Below are positions 18,355 through 27,557 of a stretch of 64,000 nucleotides of DNA, piece after piece. Each line of letters begins with the position of its first letter. Position 1 is the first letter of the stretch. The position numbers and the translations under genes were made by a program. The DNA lies in assembly GCF_018598175.1 (NCBI RefSeq), contig NZ_JAHESE010000019.1:1-64000 (forward strand), read 5' to 3'. Source of the DNA: Dawidia cretensis (GTDB taxonomy: Bacteria; Bacteroidota; Bacteroidia; Cytophagales; Cyclobacteriaceae). The notes beneath the pieces were generated by a model. The model saw only the letters and a list, made by a program, of their open reading frames with translations, was not told the DNA's origin and made no database searches.

Positions 18355-19479
18355 ATGAAGTTTATTGTTAACTCTGCTTACCTGCTTAAGCAACTCTCTA
18401 ATATCAATGGTGTGATTACCACCAACCCGGTTGTACCCATTCTGGAGAACTTTTTGTTTGAACTGGAGAAAGGTGGATTAACGGTAACGGCGTCTGACCT
18501 TCAGACGTCCATGATCACCGAGATTCAAGTGGAATCTAAAGAGAAGGGTAATATTGCCGTGCCGGCTCGTATCCTGTTGGATACGCTCAAAAACCTGCCC
18601 GAGCAGCCCGTAACATTCTCGATCGATGAGTCGACGTACAGCGTCGAGATCATTTCCGACAACGGCCGTTACAAGCTGTCGGGTGAGAATGCGACGGATT
18701 TCCCGAAAGTGCCAGTGGTTTCAAATGACTTTAGCGCGGAGATTTCAACAGAAGTTCTGTCTCGTGCCGTAAACAATACCATTTTCGCTACCAGCAATGA
18801 CGAGCTTCGCCCGGCTATGACGGGTGTATACGTCAACCTGGGTGAAAAGAACACTACTTTCGTAGCTACCGACGGCCACCGCCTGGTGCGCTACCGCCGC
18901 GCCGACGTGAAGTCGGAAAACGGTAACTCCATCATTATCCCCCGCAAGGCCCTGAACCTGCTGAAGGCGACGCTGCCGTCGGAAAACACTGACGTAAGCC
19001 TGAACTTCAACATGTCAAACGCCTTCTTTAAGTTTGGCAACATCAAAATGATCTGCCGCCTGATCGATGAGCGTTTCCCGGACTACGACAACGTAATCCC
19101 CACGGCCAACAACATCACGATGACGATCGAGCGCAACGACCTGCTCGGCGCGCTGAAGCGTATTTCGATTTACGCGAATAAAACGACCCATCAGGTACGT
19201 CTGAAGATCACTGGCAGCGAGCTGCAGATCTCGGCCGAAGATCTTGATTTCTCTAACGAAGCGAACGAACGACTCTCTTGCGAGCATGACGGTGAAGACA
19301 TCGAGATCGGATTCAACGCTAAATTCCTGATCGAAATGTTGACCAATTGCGACTCTGACAAGATTCGACTGACCATGTCAGCCCCCAACAAGGCTGGTGT
19401 GATCCTGCCGGTGGAGAAAGACGAGAGTGAGGACATCCTCATGCTGGTGATGCCGGTTATGCTCAACCAATACGTATAG
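18355..19479 (+). CDS. dnaN: DNA polymerase III sliding clamp (beta subunit)
   Basis: The ATG at 18355 begins the family-typical MKFIVNSAYLLKQL; the upstream part of the open frame is non-coding and holds a promoter box. The 374 residues are the usual clamp length, with three clamp domains. VFATDGHRLVRYRR and RFPDYDNVIP are highly conserved DnaN motifs, and the end PVMLNQYV matches the usual C-terminal MPMRL-type strand. The dimer encircles DNA and tethers the replicative polymerase. It lies away from dnaA and recF in this window. Confidence 0.96.
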   Translation: MKFIVNSAYLLKQLSNINGVITTNPVVPILENFLFELEKGGLTVTASDLQTSMITEIQVESKEKGNIAVPARILLDTLKNLPEQPVTFSIDESTYSVEIISDNGRYKLSGENATDFPKVPVVSNDFSAEISTEVLSRAVNNTIFATSNDELRPAMTGVYVNLGEKNTTFVATDGHRLVRYRRADVKSENGNSIIIPRKALNLLKATLPSENTDVSLNFNMSNAFFKFGNIKMICRLIDERFPDYDNVIPTANNITMTIERNDLLGALKRISIYANKTTHQVRLKITGSELQISAEDLDFSNEANERLSCEHDGEDIEIGFNAKFLIEMLTNCDSDKIRLTMSAPNKAGVILPVEKDESEDILMLVMPVMLNQYV

Positions 19480-19526
19480 TAAGCACCAGCTTACCATCGT
19501 TTGCCGTTCCGTATTCAGTAATAGTT

Positions 19527-20042
19527 ATGAAATACACGTTAACCCTCGCGGTATTGCTGACCTTGTTTGGTTTGCAGGCATCCGCACAAGCTGACTACGG
19601 TCTGTTGGCGAGCACTTCGACAAGCACATCTTTCACTTCTTCTGTGTACACGGTAAGCCCAATCGTACAAAAGGTGCAAGCTTTTGACGGACTGGGTGAA
19701 TATCATGCAGCCCGTTTACCGGGTGAGCGTATGCGCAACGCAGGTCGTATCATGACCATTCTTGGCGCGGGCATGCTCGTCGGCGGTATCATTGTTTATG
19801 GCAATGCAGACGAAAATTATTACAATTACAATACTTACAACGGCACTACCTACGAAGAAGGGGACCCGAAGGCGGCGCTGGGTATTCTAATGATGGTGGG
19901 TGGTACGGGCCTGGCTGTACCCGGTGTTATTCTGTGGGCGAAAGGTGCCAAGAAATATAACCGTGCACTGGAACGGCAGGACGCCGAATCCGTATCCATG
20001 AACCTGAAAGGCAGCGGCATTGCCCTGGCCTATCGTTTCTGA
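19527..20042 (+). CDS. Exported small membrane protein, unknown function
   Basis: The 171-residue protein has a signal peptide (MKYTLTLAVLLTLFGLQ, cut at ASAQA). A polar region of about 60 residues follows, then two Gly-rich hydrophobic segments (about 75-95 and 115-135) separated by a Tyr/Asn-rich loop (NYYNYNTYNG). The C-terminus ends in IALAYRF, a terminal Phe like that of outer-membrane-associated proteins, though too short for a barrel. I do not recognise a family. It lies 47 bases after dnaN in the same direction and converges on the phosphoesterase gene. Confidence 0.7.
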   Translation: MKYTLTLAVLLTLFGLQASAQADYGLLASTSTSTSFTSSVYTVSPIVQKVQAFDGLGEYHAARLPGERMRNAGRIMTILGAGMLVGGIIVYGNADENYYNYNTYNGTTYEEGDPKAALGILMMVGGTGLAVPGVILWAKGAKKYNRALERQDAESVSMNLKGSGIALAYRF

Positions 20043-20048
20043 TAACTT

Positions 20049-20564
20049 CTATTCAACTGGCGTTAGGGCACCGCGTTTGCCCAGCTCAATCACTTCCATG
20101 TTACCGATTTGACCATTGTCGATCGTGAATCGCACCAGCGTCTTGATGGCATGAAAGCCGTGATTACCAGCCGCGCCTGGGTTGATATAAAGCATGTTGT
20201 TAAAGCCGGGGTCGCGCTTTATCCGCAGGATGTGCGAGTGACCGCAGATGAAGATATCAGGCGGCGTGCGGGACTTCAGAATCTTTTTTACGCGTGGGTT
20301 GTAGTTAGGTGGTACCCCACCAATATGGGTCATCCAAATGTTTACGCCTTCGCATGTAAAGAATAGATCTTCAGGCAGCGATGTTTGCAGGGCACGGCTG
20401 TCGATGTTTCCGAATACGGCCCGCACCGGGCAGAATGCTTGCAGCCGGTCCAGTACGCCGTCGCCAAGATCCCCCGCGTGCCAGAGCTCGTCGCATGATT
20501 CAAAATGTCGGAAGACGGCCGGGTCGAAGTAGCCATGTGTGTCCGAAAGCAGTCCGATTTTCAT
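20049..20564 (-). CDS. YfcE/MJ0936-type metallophosphoesterase
   Basis: The 171-residue protein shows all blocks of the small calcineurin-like phosphoesterases: DTH (8-10, LLSDTHG), GDLGD (about 31-35), GNID for the GNH/D block (about 54-57), and GHSH (about 98-101). Two divalent metals are bound and a phosphodiester is cleaved; relatives act on cyclic nucleotide-like or model diesters, and the natural substrate is unknown. It has its own ATG at 20564 and ends seven bases from the convergent gene. Confidence 0.9.
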   Translation of the reverse strand: MKIGLLSDTHGYFDPAVFRHFESCDELWHAGDLGDGVLDRLQAFCPVRAVFGNIDSRALQTSLPEDLFFTCEGVNIWMTHIGGVPPNYNPRVKKILKSRTPPDIFICGHSHILRIKRDPGFNNMLYINPGAAGNHGFHAIKTLVRFTIDNGQIGNMEVIELGKRGALTPVE

Positions 20565-20624
20565 GCGCGAAAGGTATTAAACTTTTATCTTGAAGGAATT
20601 TTACTAACAGTTTTTTAGTCATAT

Positions 20625-22598
20625 ATGTACACCCGATTTTTCCTTGCGTTGATGTTGGTTTATATCGGTCTGGCAGCGACCGCTCAGGACCACGGCTTTG
20701 AATATGGTAAGACGACCTATCGCGAGCTGGACATGAAGCGGTATGAAAAGGACACCACTGCCGAGGCCGTTGTGCTCCAGGAATTTGGTGAAGCTTACAT
20801 AGACAACGGTAACGACTACAACCTGTTGTTAGAGTACCATGTGCGTATTAAGATCCTGAAGAAAAGTGGCATACGCCTGGCAAATATTGAGATACCCCTC
20901 CGTCACAACGATTCCCGGAAGGAAACCGTGCGCAAGATTCGCGCATCCGCGTATAACTACGAGAACGGGTCCATGAAAGAGACCCGGTTTGATCCCAAGA
21001 ATGTATTTAAACAGGACCTCAATCAATATTGGAATGCAACCAAGTTTGCTATTCCCAATGTACAACAAGGAACCGTGATCGAGTATAGCTATATATTGGA
21101 GTCGCCGTTTCTCTTCAACTTCCGCGATTGGGAGTTTCAGTCCGACATACCGAAGATCTACAGCGAGTACTGGGCTTCCATCCCGGGAAACTATAGGTTT
21201 AATATCACCCTGCGCGGTTTCCTGAAGCTGGATATGGAAGAAGGCGAAGTGGTTAAGGATTGCTTTGCCCCGGGGGGCGGTCGTGCTGACTGTGCCCGGT
21301 ATAAATGGGCCATGAAAGACATTCCAGCCTTTCATGAAGAGGAGTATATGACCGCGAAGGTCAACTTTTTGTCCTGCATCAATTTCGAATTGTCCGAGGT
21401 GCAGTATTTTGATGGGCGTAAAGACAAGTTTACCAAAGAATGGAAAGATGTAGAGGAGGAGCTGCGACGCGACGATGAATTTGGTGGGCAGTTAAAGTCA
21501 GGGCGGCACGTACTGGACGAGTCGACGGCCGCCGCCGTATTGATAGAGAAAGATCCACTCGTGCGCGCCCGGCAGGTATACGATCATATCAAACGCCGGT
21601 ATTCCTGGAACGACACCTACGGATGCGTGGCCGAGTTTGGCATTCGCAAGGCGTACGAAAAGAAAACAGGCAATATTGGCGATATCAATTTGTCGCTCAT
21701 CGCCGCCCTGCGGTATGCCAAAGTGGATGTAGAACCCCTGATTCTCTCCACCCGCAACCACGGTCTGCCCACCGACATACACCCGGTGATGAGTGATTTT
21801 AATTATGTTGTAGCCAAGGTCAATATCGAGGGCAAGTCGTACTTGCTCGACGCGACCATACCCCATCTGCCTTTTGGCATGTTGCCCGACCGTTGCCTGA
21901 ACGGCAAGGGGCGAGTCATGGCGGAGAAGGAATCGTATTGGTATGAATTGAAGCCTTCTGACAAATCGAAAAAAATCCAGGTGGTAGACGTGACGTTATT
22001 GCCCAACGGTATGCTAAAGGGTACGTTGCAAACCACGTATACCGGCTACGCCGCCCTCTACAAGAGAATAGAAATGTCGGAGTTTACCAACCAGGAGGAA
22101 TACCTCAAAGACTTTGGTACCGACTATCCCGGTGTAGAGGTTGTGAAGTATGAAGCGGTGGGCAAAGAAGAAATTGAAAAGCCGCTGATCGAGAAAATGG
22201 AGCTGACCTTCCAGGTGTTCGATCAGTCGAATGCGAAGGGATTTCTGTTCAGTCCTTTTATTGCGTGGAAGCGTCGGGAGAATCCGTTTAAGTCTGTAGA
22301 GCGTTTGTATCCGGTCGACTTTGGTGTGGCCATTGAAAGGACACTGGTCTTTACCATGAACTTTCCCGAGAGCTACGAGCTGGTAGATCCTCCTGCAAAA
22401 GTGGGCCTGTCGTTACCAAACGACGGCGGCCGCTTCCTGTTTGATATTCAACAGAATGTCAACCGGCTTAGCCTGCACAATTCCATGCAGCTGAAGAAAG
22501 CAGTTTATTCCTCGGAAGAATACCACTATCTGAAAGAGTTATATAGCCGCGTGGTAGCGATTGAGCAGACCGACCTGGTGTTTCGTAAGAAAGGGTAG
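20625..22598 (+). CDS. Exported DUF3857/transglutaminase-like protein
   Basis: The 657-residue protein starts with a signal peptide (MYTRFFLALMLVYIGLAATAQ). Residues about 40-240 match DUF3857 (RIKILKKSGIRLANIEIPL, then TVIEYSYILESP). A transglutaminase-like core follows (about 300-430, DHIKRRYSWN, TGNIGDINLSLIAALR, LLDAT). The position where papain-like transglutaminases carry Cys reads Ile (GNIGDIN), so peptide cross-linking or cleavage is unlikely by that route. The C-terminal part is beta-rich (DUF2569/3858-like region). Such proteins are common and uncharacterised in Bacteroidota. It is divergent from the phosphoesterase gene. Confidence 0.85.
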   Translation: MYTRFFLALMLVYIGLAATAQDHGFEYGKTTYRELDMKRYEKDTTAEAVVLQEFGEAYIDNGNDYNLLLEYHVRIKILKKSGIRLANIEIPLRHNDSRKETVRKIRASAYNYENGSMKETRFDPKNVFKQDLNQYWNATKFAIPNVQQGTVIEYSYILESPFLFNFRDWEFQSDIPKIYSEYWASIPGNYRFNITLRGFLKLDMEEGEVVKDCFAPGGGRADCARYKWAMKDIPAFHEEEYMTAKVNFLSCINFELSEVQYFDGRKDKFTKEWKDVEEELRRDDEFGGQLKSGRHVLDESTAAAVLIEKDPLVRARQVYDHIKRRYSWNDTYGCVAEFGIRKAYEKKTGNIGDINLSLIAALRYAKVDVEPLILSTRNHGLPTDIHPVMSDFNYVVAKVNIEGKSYLLDATIPHLPFGMLPDRCLNGKGRVMAEKESYWYELKPSDKSKKIQVVDVTLLPNGMLKGTLQTTYTGYAALYKRIEMSEFTNQEEYLKDFGTDYPGVEVVKYEAVGKEEIEKPLIEKMELTFQVFDQSNAKGFLFSPFIAWKRRENPFKSVERLYPVDFGVAIERTLVFTMNFPESYELVDPPAKVGLSLPNDGGRFLFDIQQNVNRLSLHNSMQLKKAVYSSEEYHYLKELYSRVVAIEQTDLVFRKKG

Positions 22599-22604
22599 GG
22601 GCTG

Positions 22605-23357
22605 TTACTGCTGCTGGCGCAGGCTGCGCATCACCTTGTTAGCGAAGATGAAGTCGTCCAGCTCCTGCACGCCGGAGTGGGTGATGTCGTTCTTGGTACC
22701 CACCCACAGGTTCTGGCCTTTGTAGATGAACATAATTTTTTCGCCAATACCCATCACGGAGTTCATGTCGTGGGTTACGACAATGGTGGTGATGTCATAC
22801 TCTTCGGAGATGTCCTGGATCAACTCGTCAATCAACACTGACGTCTGCGGGTCGAGGCCGGAGTTGGGCTCGTCGCAAAACAGGTAGTTGGGATTGTTAA
22901 CAATCGCCCGCGCGATGCCCACGCGTTTCTTCATGCCCCCGCTGATCTCAGAAGGCATCTTTTTGTTGGAGTTCTCGAGGCTTACCCGCTTTAAACAGAT
23001 GTTGACGCGGTCCATCTTTTCGTCGAGGGGCATATTGGTCAGAACGTCAAGGGGAAACATTACGTTTTGTTCCACCGTTTTGGAGTCAAACAATGCCCCG
23101 CCTTGAAAGAGCATGCCCATCTCGCGGCGGATATCCGTTTTGACGTCGCGGTCGCTCGCATAAAAGGGACGCTCGTCATAAAATACTTCGCCTTTGTCGG
23201 GCATCACCAGTCCGACAATACATTTCAGCAATACACTTTTGCCGGTACCCGAGGCGCCAATCAACAGGTTGGGTTTACCTTTTTCAAAAACACCACTCAC
23301 ACCGTTCAGTACGACTTTCTCGCCGAACGACTTGGTTATATTGTCGATCTTGATCAT
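22605..23357 (-). CDS. MlaF-like ABC transporter ATP-binding protein
   Basis: The 250-residue ATPase has Walker A GASGTGKS (34-41), signature SGGMKKRVGIARA, Walker B YLFCDEPNSGLDP, and the switch His in VVTHDMNS. The FCDEPNSGLDP form and the C-terminal tail are typical of the Mla (phospholipid trafficking) group. Its ATG overlaps the stop of the MlaE-like permease gene, so both are made together. No MlaD-type substrate-binding gene follows; the next gene on the left is on the other strand. Confidence 0.9.
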   Translation of the reverse strand: MIKIDNITKSFGEKVVLNGVSGVFEKGKPNLLIGASGTGKSVLLKCIVGLVMPDKGEVFYDERPFYASDRDVKTDIRREMGMLFQGGALFDSKTVEQNVMFPLDVLTNMPLDEKMDRVNICLKRVSLENSNKKMPSEISGGMKKRVGIARAIVNNPNYLFCDEPNSGLDPQTSVLIDELIQDISEEYDITTIVVTHDMNSVMGIGEKIMFIYKGQNLWVGTKNDITHSGVQELDDFIFANKVMRSLRQQQ

Positions 23358-24091
23358 TTGGAGAGTAAAAGTTGGGCCAGTAAATAGTCGGCTACCAGCA
23401 CGGCAATTACACTGCTGGTAACAGCCTGGGTGCTGGACACACCCACTTCCAGGGCGCCGCCCTGGGTGTTATAACCTTTGTACGAGGAGATAGACGACAC
23501 CAGGAACGCAAACACCACGGACTTGATAAGCGCAAAGATGACGGTAAATTCATTGTAGCTGGAGCGCAGCCCCAACACGTAATCGTTCGGCGAGATGATG
23601 CCGGTGAGTGTACCGGCCAGGTATCCGCCCACCATGCCGCAGACGCCAGCGACGACCACCAGCAGCGGATACATCATGAGGGAGGCGATGATCTTGGGCA
23701 GCACCAGGTACGAGATCGAGTTAATGCCCATCACCTCCAGTGCGTCGATCTGTTCGGTAATGCGCATCGTGCCCAGGCCGCTGGCCATGGCCGAGCCAAC
23801 TTTACCGGCGAAGATCACGGCAATGATGGTGGGCGCCAATTCCAGCACGATCATTTCGCGCACCACCTGCGAGATCACATAATCGGGAATAAAGTCACTC
23901 ACCATGTTGAACGCCGTCTGCACCGTTGTTACAGCGCCCATAAACGTTGACACCAGGGCCACCAGAAACACGGACCCGATGCCAACGGAGACACATTCTT
24001 CCAGTATAAGCTTGTAATATGTTTTAAAAGATTCCCGGCGCACGAGCATCGTACCGAGAAACATGAAGTACTTACCAATCTCCGTGATCAT
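23354..24091 (-). CDS. MlaE-like ABC transporter permease
   Basis: The 245-residue protein has five or six hydrophobic helices and the conserved MlaE/DUF140 core: LVALVSTFMGAVTTVQTAF, LAPTIIAVIFAGKVGSAMA, and ITEQIDALEVMGINSI (the EQIDAL coupling motif). It should form the inner-membrane dimer of a lipid transporter that maintains outer-membrane asymmetry. It is the first gene of the operon with the ATPase and is divergent from the SDR gene across 58 bases. Confidence 0.92.
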   Translation of the reverse strand: MITEIGKYFMFLGTMLVRRESFKTYYKLILEECVSVGIGSVFLVALVSTFMGAVTTVQTAFNMVSDFIPDYVISQVVREMIVLELAPTIIAVIFAGKVGSAMASGLGTMRITEQIDALEVMGINSISYLVLPKIIASLMMYPLLVVVAGVCGMVGGYLAGTLTGIISPNDYVLGLRSSYNEFTVIFALIKSVVFAFLVSSISSYKGYNTQGGALEVGVSSTQAVTSSVIAVLVADYLLAQLLLSK

Positions 24092-24149
24092 AGCTGCAAT
24101 AAAACAAACGCAATCTTTTATCTTGGGCTAAAGATAGAATAAAAATATC

Positions 24150-24857
24150 ATGAACAGACTGATTGCCGTGACCGGCGGAACCAAGGGAATAGGGCGGGCC
24201 GTGATCGAGAAATTTGCCGCCAACGGATTTGATATTGCGACGTGTGCCCGCCACGACGAGGACCTGCGTCAACTGAAGGCAGCGGTAGAGGCAGCGCACC
24301 CTGGCATTACGGTACATGTCAAGCTGGGTGACATGTCAGACAAAGACCAGGTAAAGGCATTTTGTACGTTTGTTCAGCAGCTAGGCCAGCCGCTGGAGGT
24401 GTTGGTAAACAATGCGGGCTACTTCATTCCCGGCGACATTGCCACCGAGCCGGAGGGTACCCTGGAGAGCATGATCCACGCCAACCTCTACAGCGCCTAC
24501 CGCACGACACGCGGGCTGATCCAGGATATGAAACGCAATCGGCTGGGCCATATTTTTAACATCTGCTCCGTGGCCAGCATCAAGGCATACCCCAATGGCG
24601 GGTCGTATGCCATCAGTAAATTTGCCCTGCTGGGCTTTACCAAATGCCTGCGCGAGGAGATGATGCCGCATAACATCCGCGTAACGGCGGTCATTCCCGG
24701 GGCTACCCGTACAGCCAGCTGGGACGGCACGGACCTTCCCGACGAACGTTTTATGAAGGTGGAAGATGTTGCTGAAACTGTCTATGGCGCCTATGCGTTG
24801 TCTCACCGGAGTGTAGTGGAGGAAATCGTCATCAGACCCATCCTGGGCGACCTGTAA
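24150..24857 (+). CDS. Short-chain dehydrogenase/reductase (classical SDR)
   Basis: The 235-residue protein has the cofactor motif TGGTKGIG (7-14), NNAG (about 89-92), the catalytic Ser region NICSVAS, and YxxxK as YAISK (about 152-156). The residues after the second strand (CARHDED) suggest NADP preference, but this is only an inference. The ending (SVVEEIVIRPILG) is standard for the 3-oxoacyl-ACP reductase-like group. The substrate is unknown. It precedes ispG by 40 bases. Confidence 0.9.
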   Translation: MNRLIAVTGGTKGIGRAVIEKFAANGFDIATCARHDEDLRQLKAAVEAAHPGITVHVKLGDMSDKDQVKAFCTFVQQLGQPLEVLVNNAGYFIPGDIATEPEGTLESMIHANLYSAYRTTRGLIQDMKRNRLGHIFNICSVASIKAYPNGGSYAISKFALLGFTKCLREEMMPHNIRVTAVIPGATRTASWDGTDLPDERFMKVEDVAETVYGAYALSHRSVVEEIVIRPILGDL

Positions 24858-24872
24858 CGACGTCTTTTTCCC

Positions 24873-24880
24873 TACCTTTG
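24873..24880 (+). promoter_or_regulatory. -7 box (TACCTTTG) before ispG
   Basis: An exact TAnnTTTG match lies 17 bases before the GTG start. The -33 region has no TTG, only a T-run at an off spacing. Confidence 0.45.
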
Positions 24881-24897
24881 CCCTAAAATCAGCGTGT

Positions 24898-26859
24898 GTG
24901 AATCAGTCTATTGATGCTTTAAAGCAATATTGTAACAGCCTGGTGCAGTACAGCCGGCGCCAGACCCTGGAAGTGAACATTGGCGACGTGCCGATGGGTG
25001 GCATAAACCCCATTCGCATTCAGTCCATGACGACCGTCGATACGATGGATACCCAGGGCTCGATCGCGCAGGTGATCCGCATGGTCGACGCCGGGTGCGA
25101 ATATGTGCGTATTACGGCCCCCAGCATCAAAGAGGCCCAGAACCTGGCCGAGATCCGTAAAGGCTTGCACCTGCGCGGCTACAAAGTGCCCCTGGTGGCC
25201 GACATTCACTTTACACCCAACGCTGCCGAGCTGGCAGCCCGCATTGTTGAAAAGGTGCGGATCAACCCCGGCAACTACGCCGACAAAAAACGCTTCGAGA
25301 CCATTGAATACACCGAAGCCAGCTACCAGGCCGAGCTGCACCGCATACGCGAGAAATTCCTGCCGCTGATCCGCATCTGCAAAGAGCACGGCACGGCCAT
25401 GCGAATCGGTACCAACCACGGCTCGTTGTCAGACCGGATCATGAGCCGCTATGGCGATAGTCCCATGGGCATGGTCGAGTCGGCATTGGAGTTCCTCCGT
25501 ATTTGTGAAGACGAACAATACTTCAACATCGTGCTGTCCATGAAGTCCAGCAACCCGCAGGTAATGGTGCAAGCGTACCGCCTGCTGGTGCAGAAGCTGG
25601 ACGAAGAAGGACTGAAGCCGTATCCGTTGCACCTGGGAGTGACAGAGGCGGGCGATGGTGAGGACGGCCGCATCAAATCGTCGGTCGGTATAGGCACCTT
25701 GCTTGAAGATGGCCTGGGCGATACCATTCGCGTGTCGCTCACTGAAGAGCCTGAAGCCGAAGTGCCGGTGGCCCGCGAGCTGGCCGCCCGCTACGAGCAC
25801 CGCGTCGGCCATGCGCCGATTGCGCCCATCGTACATTATCCCATCACACCGTTTGAATACAACCGCCGTGTAACACGCGAAGTACTTAACATCGGTGGGA
25901 CACACGCCGTGCCCCGCGTCATAACCGACCTATCGGGACGCGATAAGATTACCGCAGCTTCTTTATTTTCGGTGGGGTATCAATACTCGGTGCCCCTCGA
26001 TAAATGGAACATAACCGACACCGCCTGCGACTATATATTCCTGGGCGATCATGCTGTCGACTTTGAAATACCCGGCACGCTGGGATTATTATACCACCAC
26101 GCCGCCTGGCTGACGCAGCGCGGGAAAGATAGAACCTATCCGGTAATACCCGTCTCCGAATATCTTCGCGGTGTGGAACAATCGCCGGTGCTTAACTTCG
26201 TGCGCGTAACACCCGAAGACATGGACCAGACCCTGTTGGCACGGCTGAAGCAAGACACTACGGTCGTGCTCTTGGCGACGACCGACAATGCCCATGCCAT
26301 GGCTGCGTTGCGCCGGCTGTTCGTCGAACTGATCAACCAGGGTTGCGACGTACCAGTCGTCATCGGCCGCCAGTATCAGGACCTGAATGGCGAGCAACTG
26401 CAGCTCTATGCAGCCACCGACACCGGCGGCTTGCTGGTAGACGGCCTCGGCGACGGCCTCTTCCTGGAGATCGTACGCAGCGGCTCCGACAAAATGGTAA
26501 ACGATACTGCCTTTAATATCCTCCAGGCCACACGCACACGGATCTCGAAAACCGAGTATATATCCTGCCCTTCGTGTGGACGTACGTTGTTCGACCTGCA
26601 GGAGACCACGGCCCGCATTCGCGTGCGCACCAGCCACCTCAAGGGTATCAAGATCGGTATCATGGGATGCATCGTAAATGGACCTGGCGAAATGGCCGAT
26701 GCGGACTATGGCTATGTAGGCTCCGGCCCCGGCCGCATTACATTGTACAAAGGCAGGGAGGTCGTACGCAAAAATGTGCCGACCGTTGAGGCGGTCGATG
26801 AGTTGATCAACCTGATCCGTGAACACGGCGACTGGATTGAACAGGAACAGGTGAACTAA
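24898..26859 (+). CDS. ispG: IspG (GcpE), 4-hydroxy-3-methylbut-2-enyl diphosphate synthase, long form
   Basis: The start is a GTG at 24898 giving MNQSIDALKQYCNSLVQYSRR; no ATG fits better. The 653 residues include the TIM barrel (VNIGDVPMGGINPIRIQSMT, RINPGNYADKK, IGTNHGSLSD), a long middle insertion of about 250 residues typical of Bacteroidota, Chlamydia and plants, and the Fe-S domain with SCPSCGRTLFDLQ and GCIVNGPGEMADADYGYVG. Three Cys in these blocks should hold the [4Fe-4S] cluster. The enzyme converts MEcPP to HMBPP in the non-mevalonate pathway. A small membrane protein gene follows 24 bases on. Confidence 0.95.
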   Translation: MNQSIDALKQYCNSLVQYSRRQTLEVNIGDVPMGGINPIRIQSMTTVDTMDTQGSIAQVIRMVDAGCEYVRITAPSIKEAQNLAEIRKGLHLRGYKVPLVADIHFTPNAAELAARIVEKVRINPGNYADKKRFETIEYTEASYQAELHRIREKFLPLIRICKEHGTAMRIGTNHGSLSDRIMSRYGDSPMGMVESALEFLRICEDEQYFNIVLSMKSSNPQVMVQAYRLLVQKLDEEGLKPYPLHLGVTEAGDGEDGRIKSSVGIGTLLEDGLGDTIRVSLTEEPEAEVPVARELAARYEHRVGHAPIAPIVHYPITPFEYNRRVTREVLNIGGTHAVPRVITDLSGRDKITAASLFSVGYQYSVPLDKWNITDTACDYIFLGDHAVDFEIPGTLGLLYHHAAWLTQRGKDRTYPVIPVSEYLRGVEQSPVLNFVRVTPEDMDQTLLARLKQDTTVVLLATTDNAHAMAALRRLFVELINQGCDVPVVIGRQYQDLNGEQLQLYAATDTGGLLVDGLGDGLFLEIVRSGSDKMVNDTAFNILQATRTRISKTEYISCPSCGRTLFDLQETTARIRVRTSHLKGIKIGIMGCIVNGPGEMADADYGYVGSGPGRITLYKGREVVRKNVPTVEAVDELINLIREHGDWIEQEQVN

Positions 26860-26883
26860 CGTTTTACTCTAAAGAGCACGATC

Positions 26884-27120
26884 ATGGACGATAAAGTAAA
26901 GGCAGAAGCACCGGCACCTGCCGCGAAGAAGCGGGGCGGTATCAAAGAGTTCTTTAGTATGGGGGAGGTAGGCAATTATTTCTTTCGCAAGAAAGATCCG
27001 GCACGCCCCAGTAACATCAACATCAAGATGATGCACGGAGTCAATAAACTGTCCATCGCCATTTTCCTGATCGGTGTGCTATACCTGATCTTTAAGCTGG
27101 TCATCAAGCCCCGGCTGTAA
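26884..27120 (+). CDS. Small single-helix membrane protein (DUF6728-like)
   Basis: The 78-residue protein has a Lys/Ala/Pro-rich start, the central block MGEVGNYFFRKKDP, then a C-terminal membrane helix (about 55-74, SIAIFLIGVLYLIFKLVI) and a short basic end. It recalls the small Bacteroidota family DUF6728, from memory only. It lies between ispG and the MmcQ/YjbR gene with gaps of 24 and one base, so the three are probably one transcript. Function unknown. Confidence 0.75.
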   Translation: MDDKVKAEAPAPAAKKRGGIKEFFSMGEVGNYFFRKKDPARPSNINIKMMHGVNKLSIAIFLIGVLYLIFKLVIKPRL

Positions 27121-27121
27121 T

Positions 27122-27475
27122 ATGGACCTGGAGCACTTTATGCGTTGGTGCAACGCCAAGAAGGGGGTAACCGAGGAATTTCCTTTTGGTGAGAACATCC
27201 TGGTGTACAAGGTCATGGGCAAAATGTTTGCGTTGACCGACGTCGATCAGTTCGAAAGCGTCAACCTGAAAGTAGACCCTGAGCAGGGCGTTTTGCTGCA
27301 AGAAGAGTATGCCGCGGTGCAGCCGGGCTACCACATGAACAAAAAACACTGGATTACGGTCGTCATGGACGGATCGGTTCCTAACCGCCTTTTACAGCAG
27401 TGGGTCGACAATTCTTACAATTTAGTAGTGTCAGGACTGACGAAAAAGCAGCAAATCGCGTTAAATAAGGCATGA
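27122..27475 (+). CDS. MmcQ/YjbR-family protein
   Basis: The 117-residue protein matches the MmcQ/YjbR (CyaY-like fold) family: EEFPFGENILVYKVMGKMFALTD near the start, then LKVDPE, PGYHMNKKHWITV, and a final helix (LLQQWVDNSYNLVV). Members are often described as DNA-binding, but the biochemical role is unproven. The ATG is one base after the stop of the small membrane protein gene. Confidence 0.9.
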   Translation: MDLEHFMRWCNAKKGVTEEFPFGENILVYKVMGKMFALTDVDQFESVNLKVDPEQGVLLQEEYAAVQPGYHMNKKHWITVVMDGSVPNRLLQQWVDNSYNLVVSGLTKKQQIALNKA

Positions 27476-27532
27476 ATCGAGCGCAAAATGCCATAAATCC
27501 TACGCTATCAGGAGAGTTATGGGTAAATTCTT

Positions 27533-27540
27533 TATTTTTG
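27533..27540 (+). promoter_or_regulatory. -7 box (TATTTTTG) before the Lys/Glu-rich lipoprotein gene
   Basis: An exact TAnnTTTG match lies 17 bases before the ATG at 27558 in a clear intergenic gap. No TTG is seen at the -33 distance. Confidence 0.5.
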
Positions 27541-27557
27541 TTTGAATTACCCTGTTC

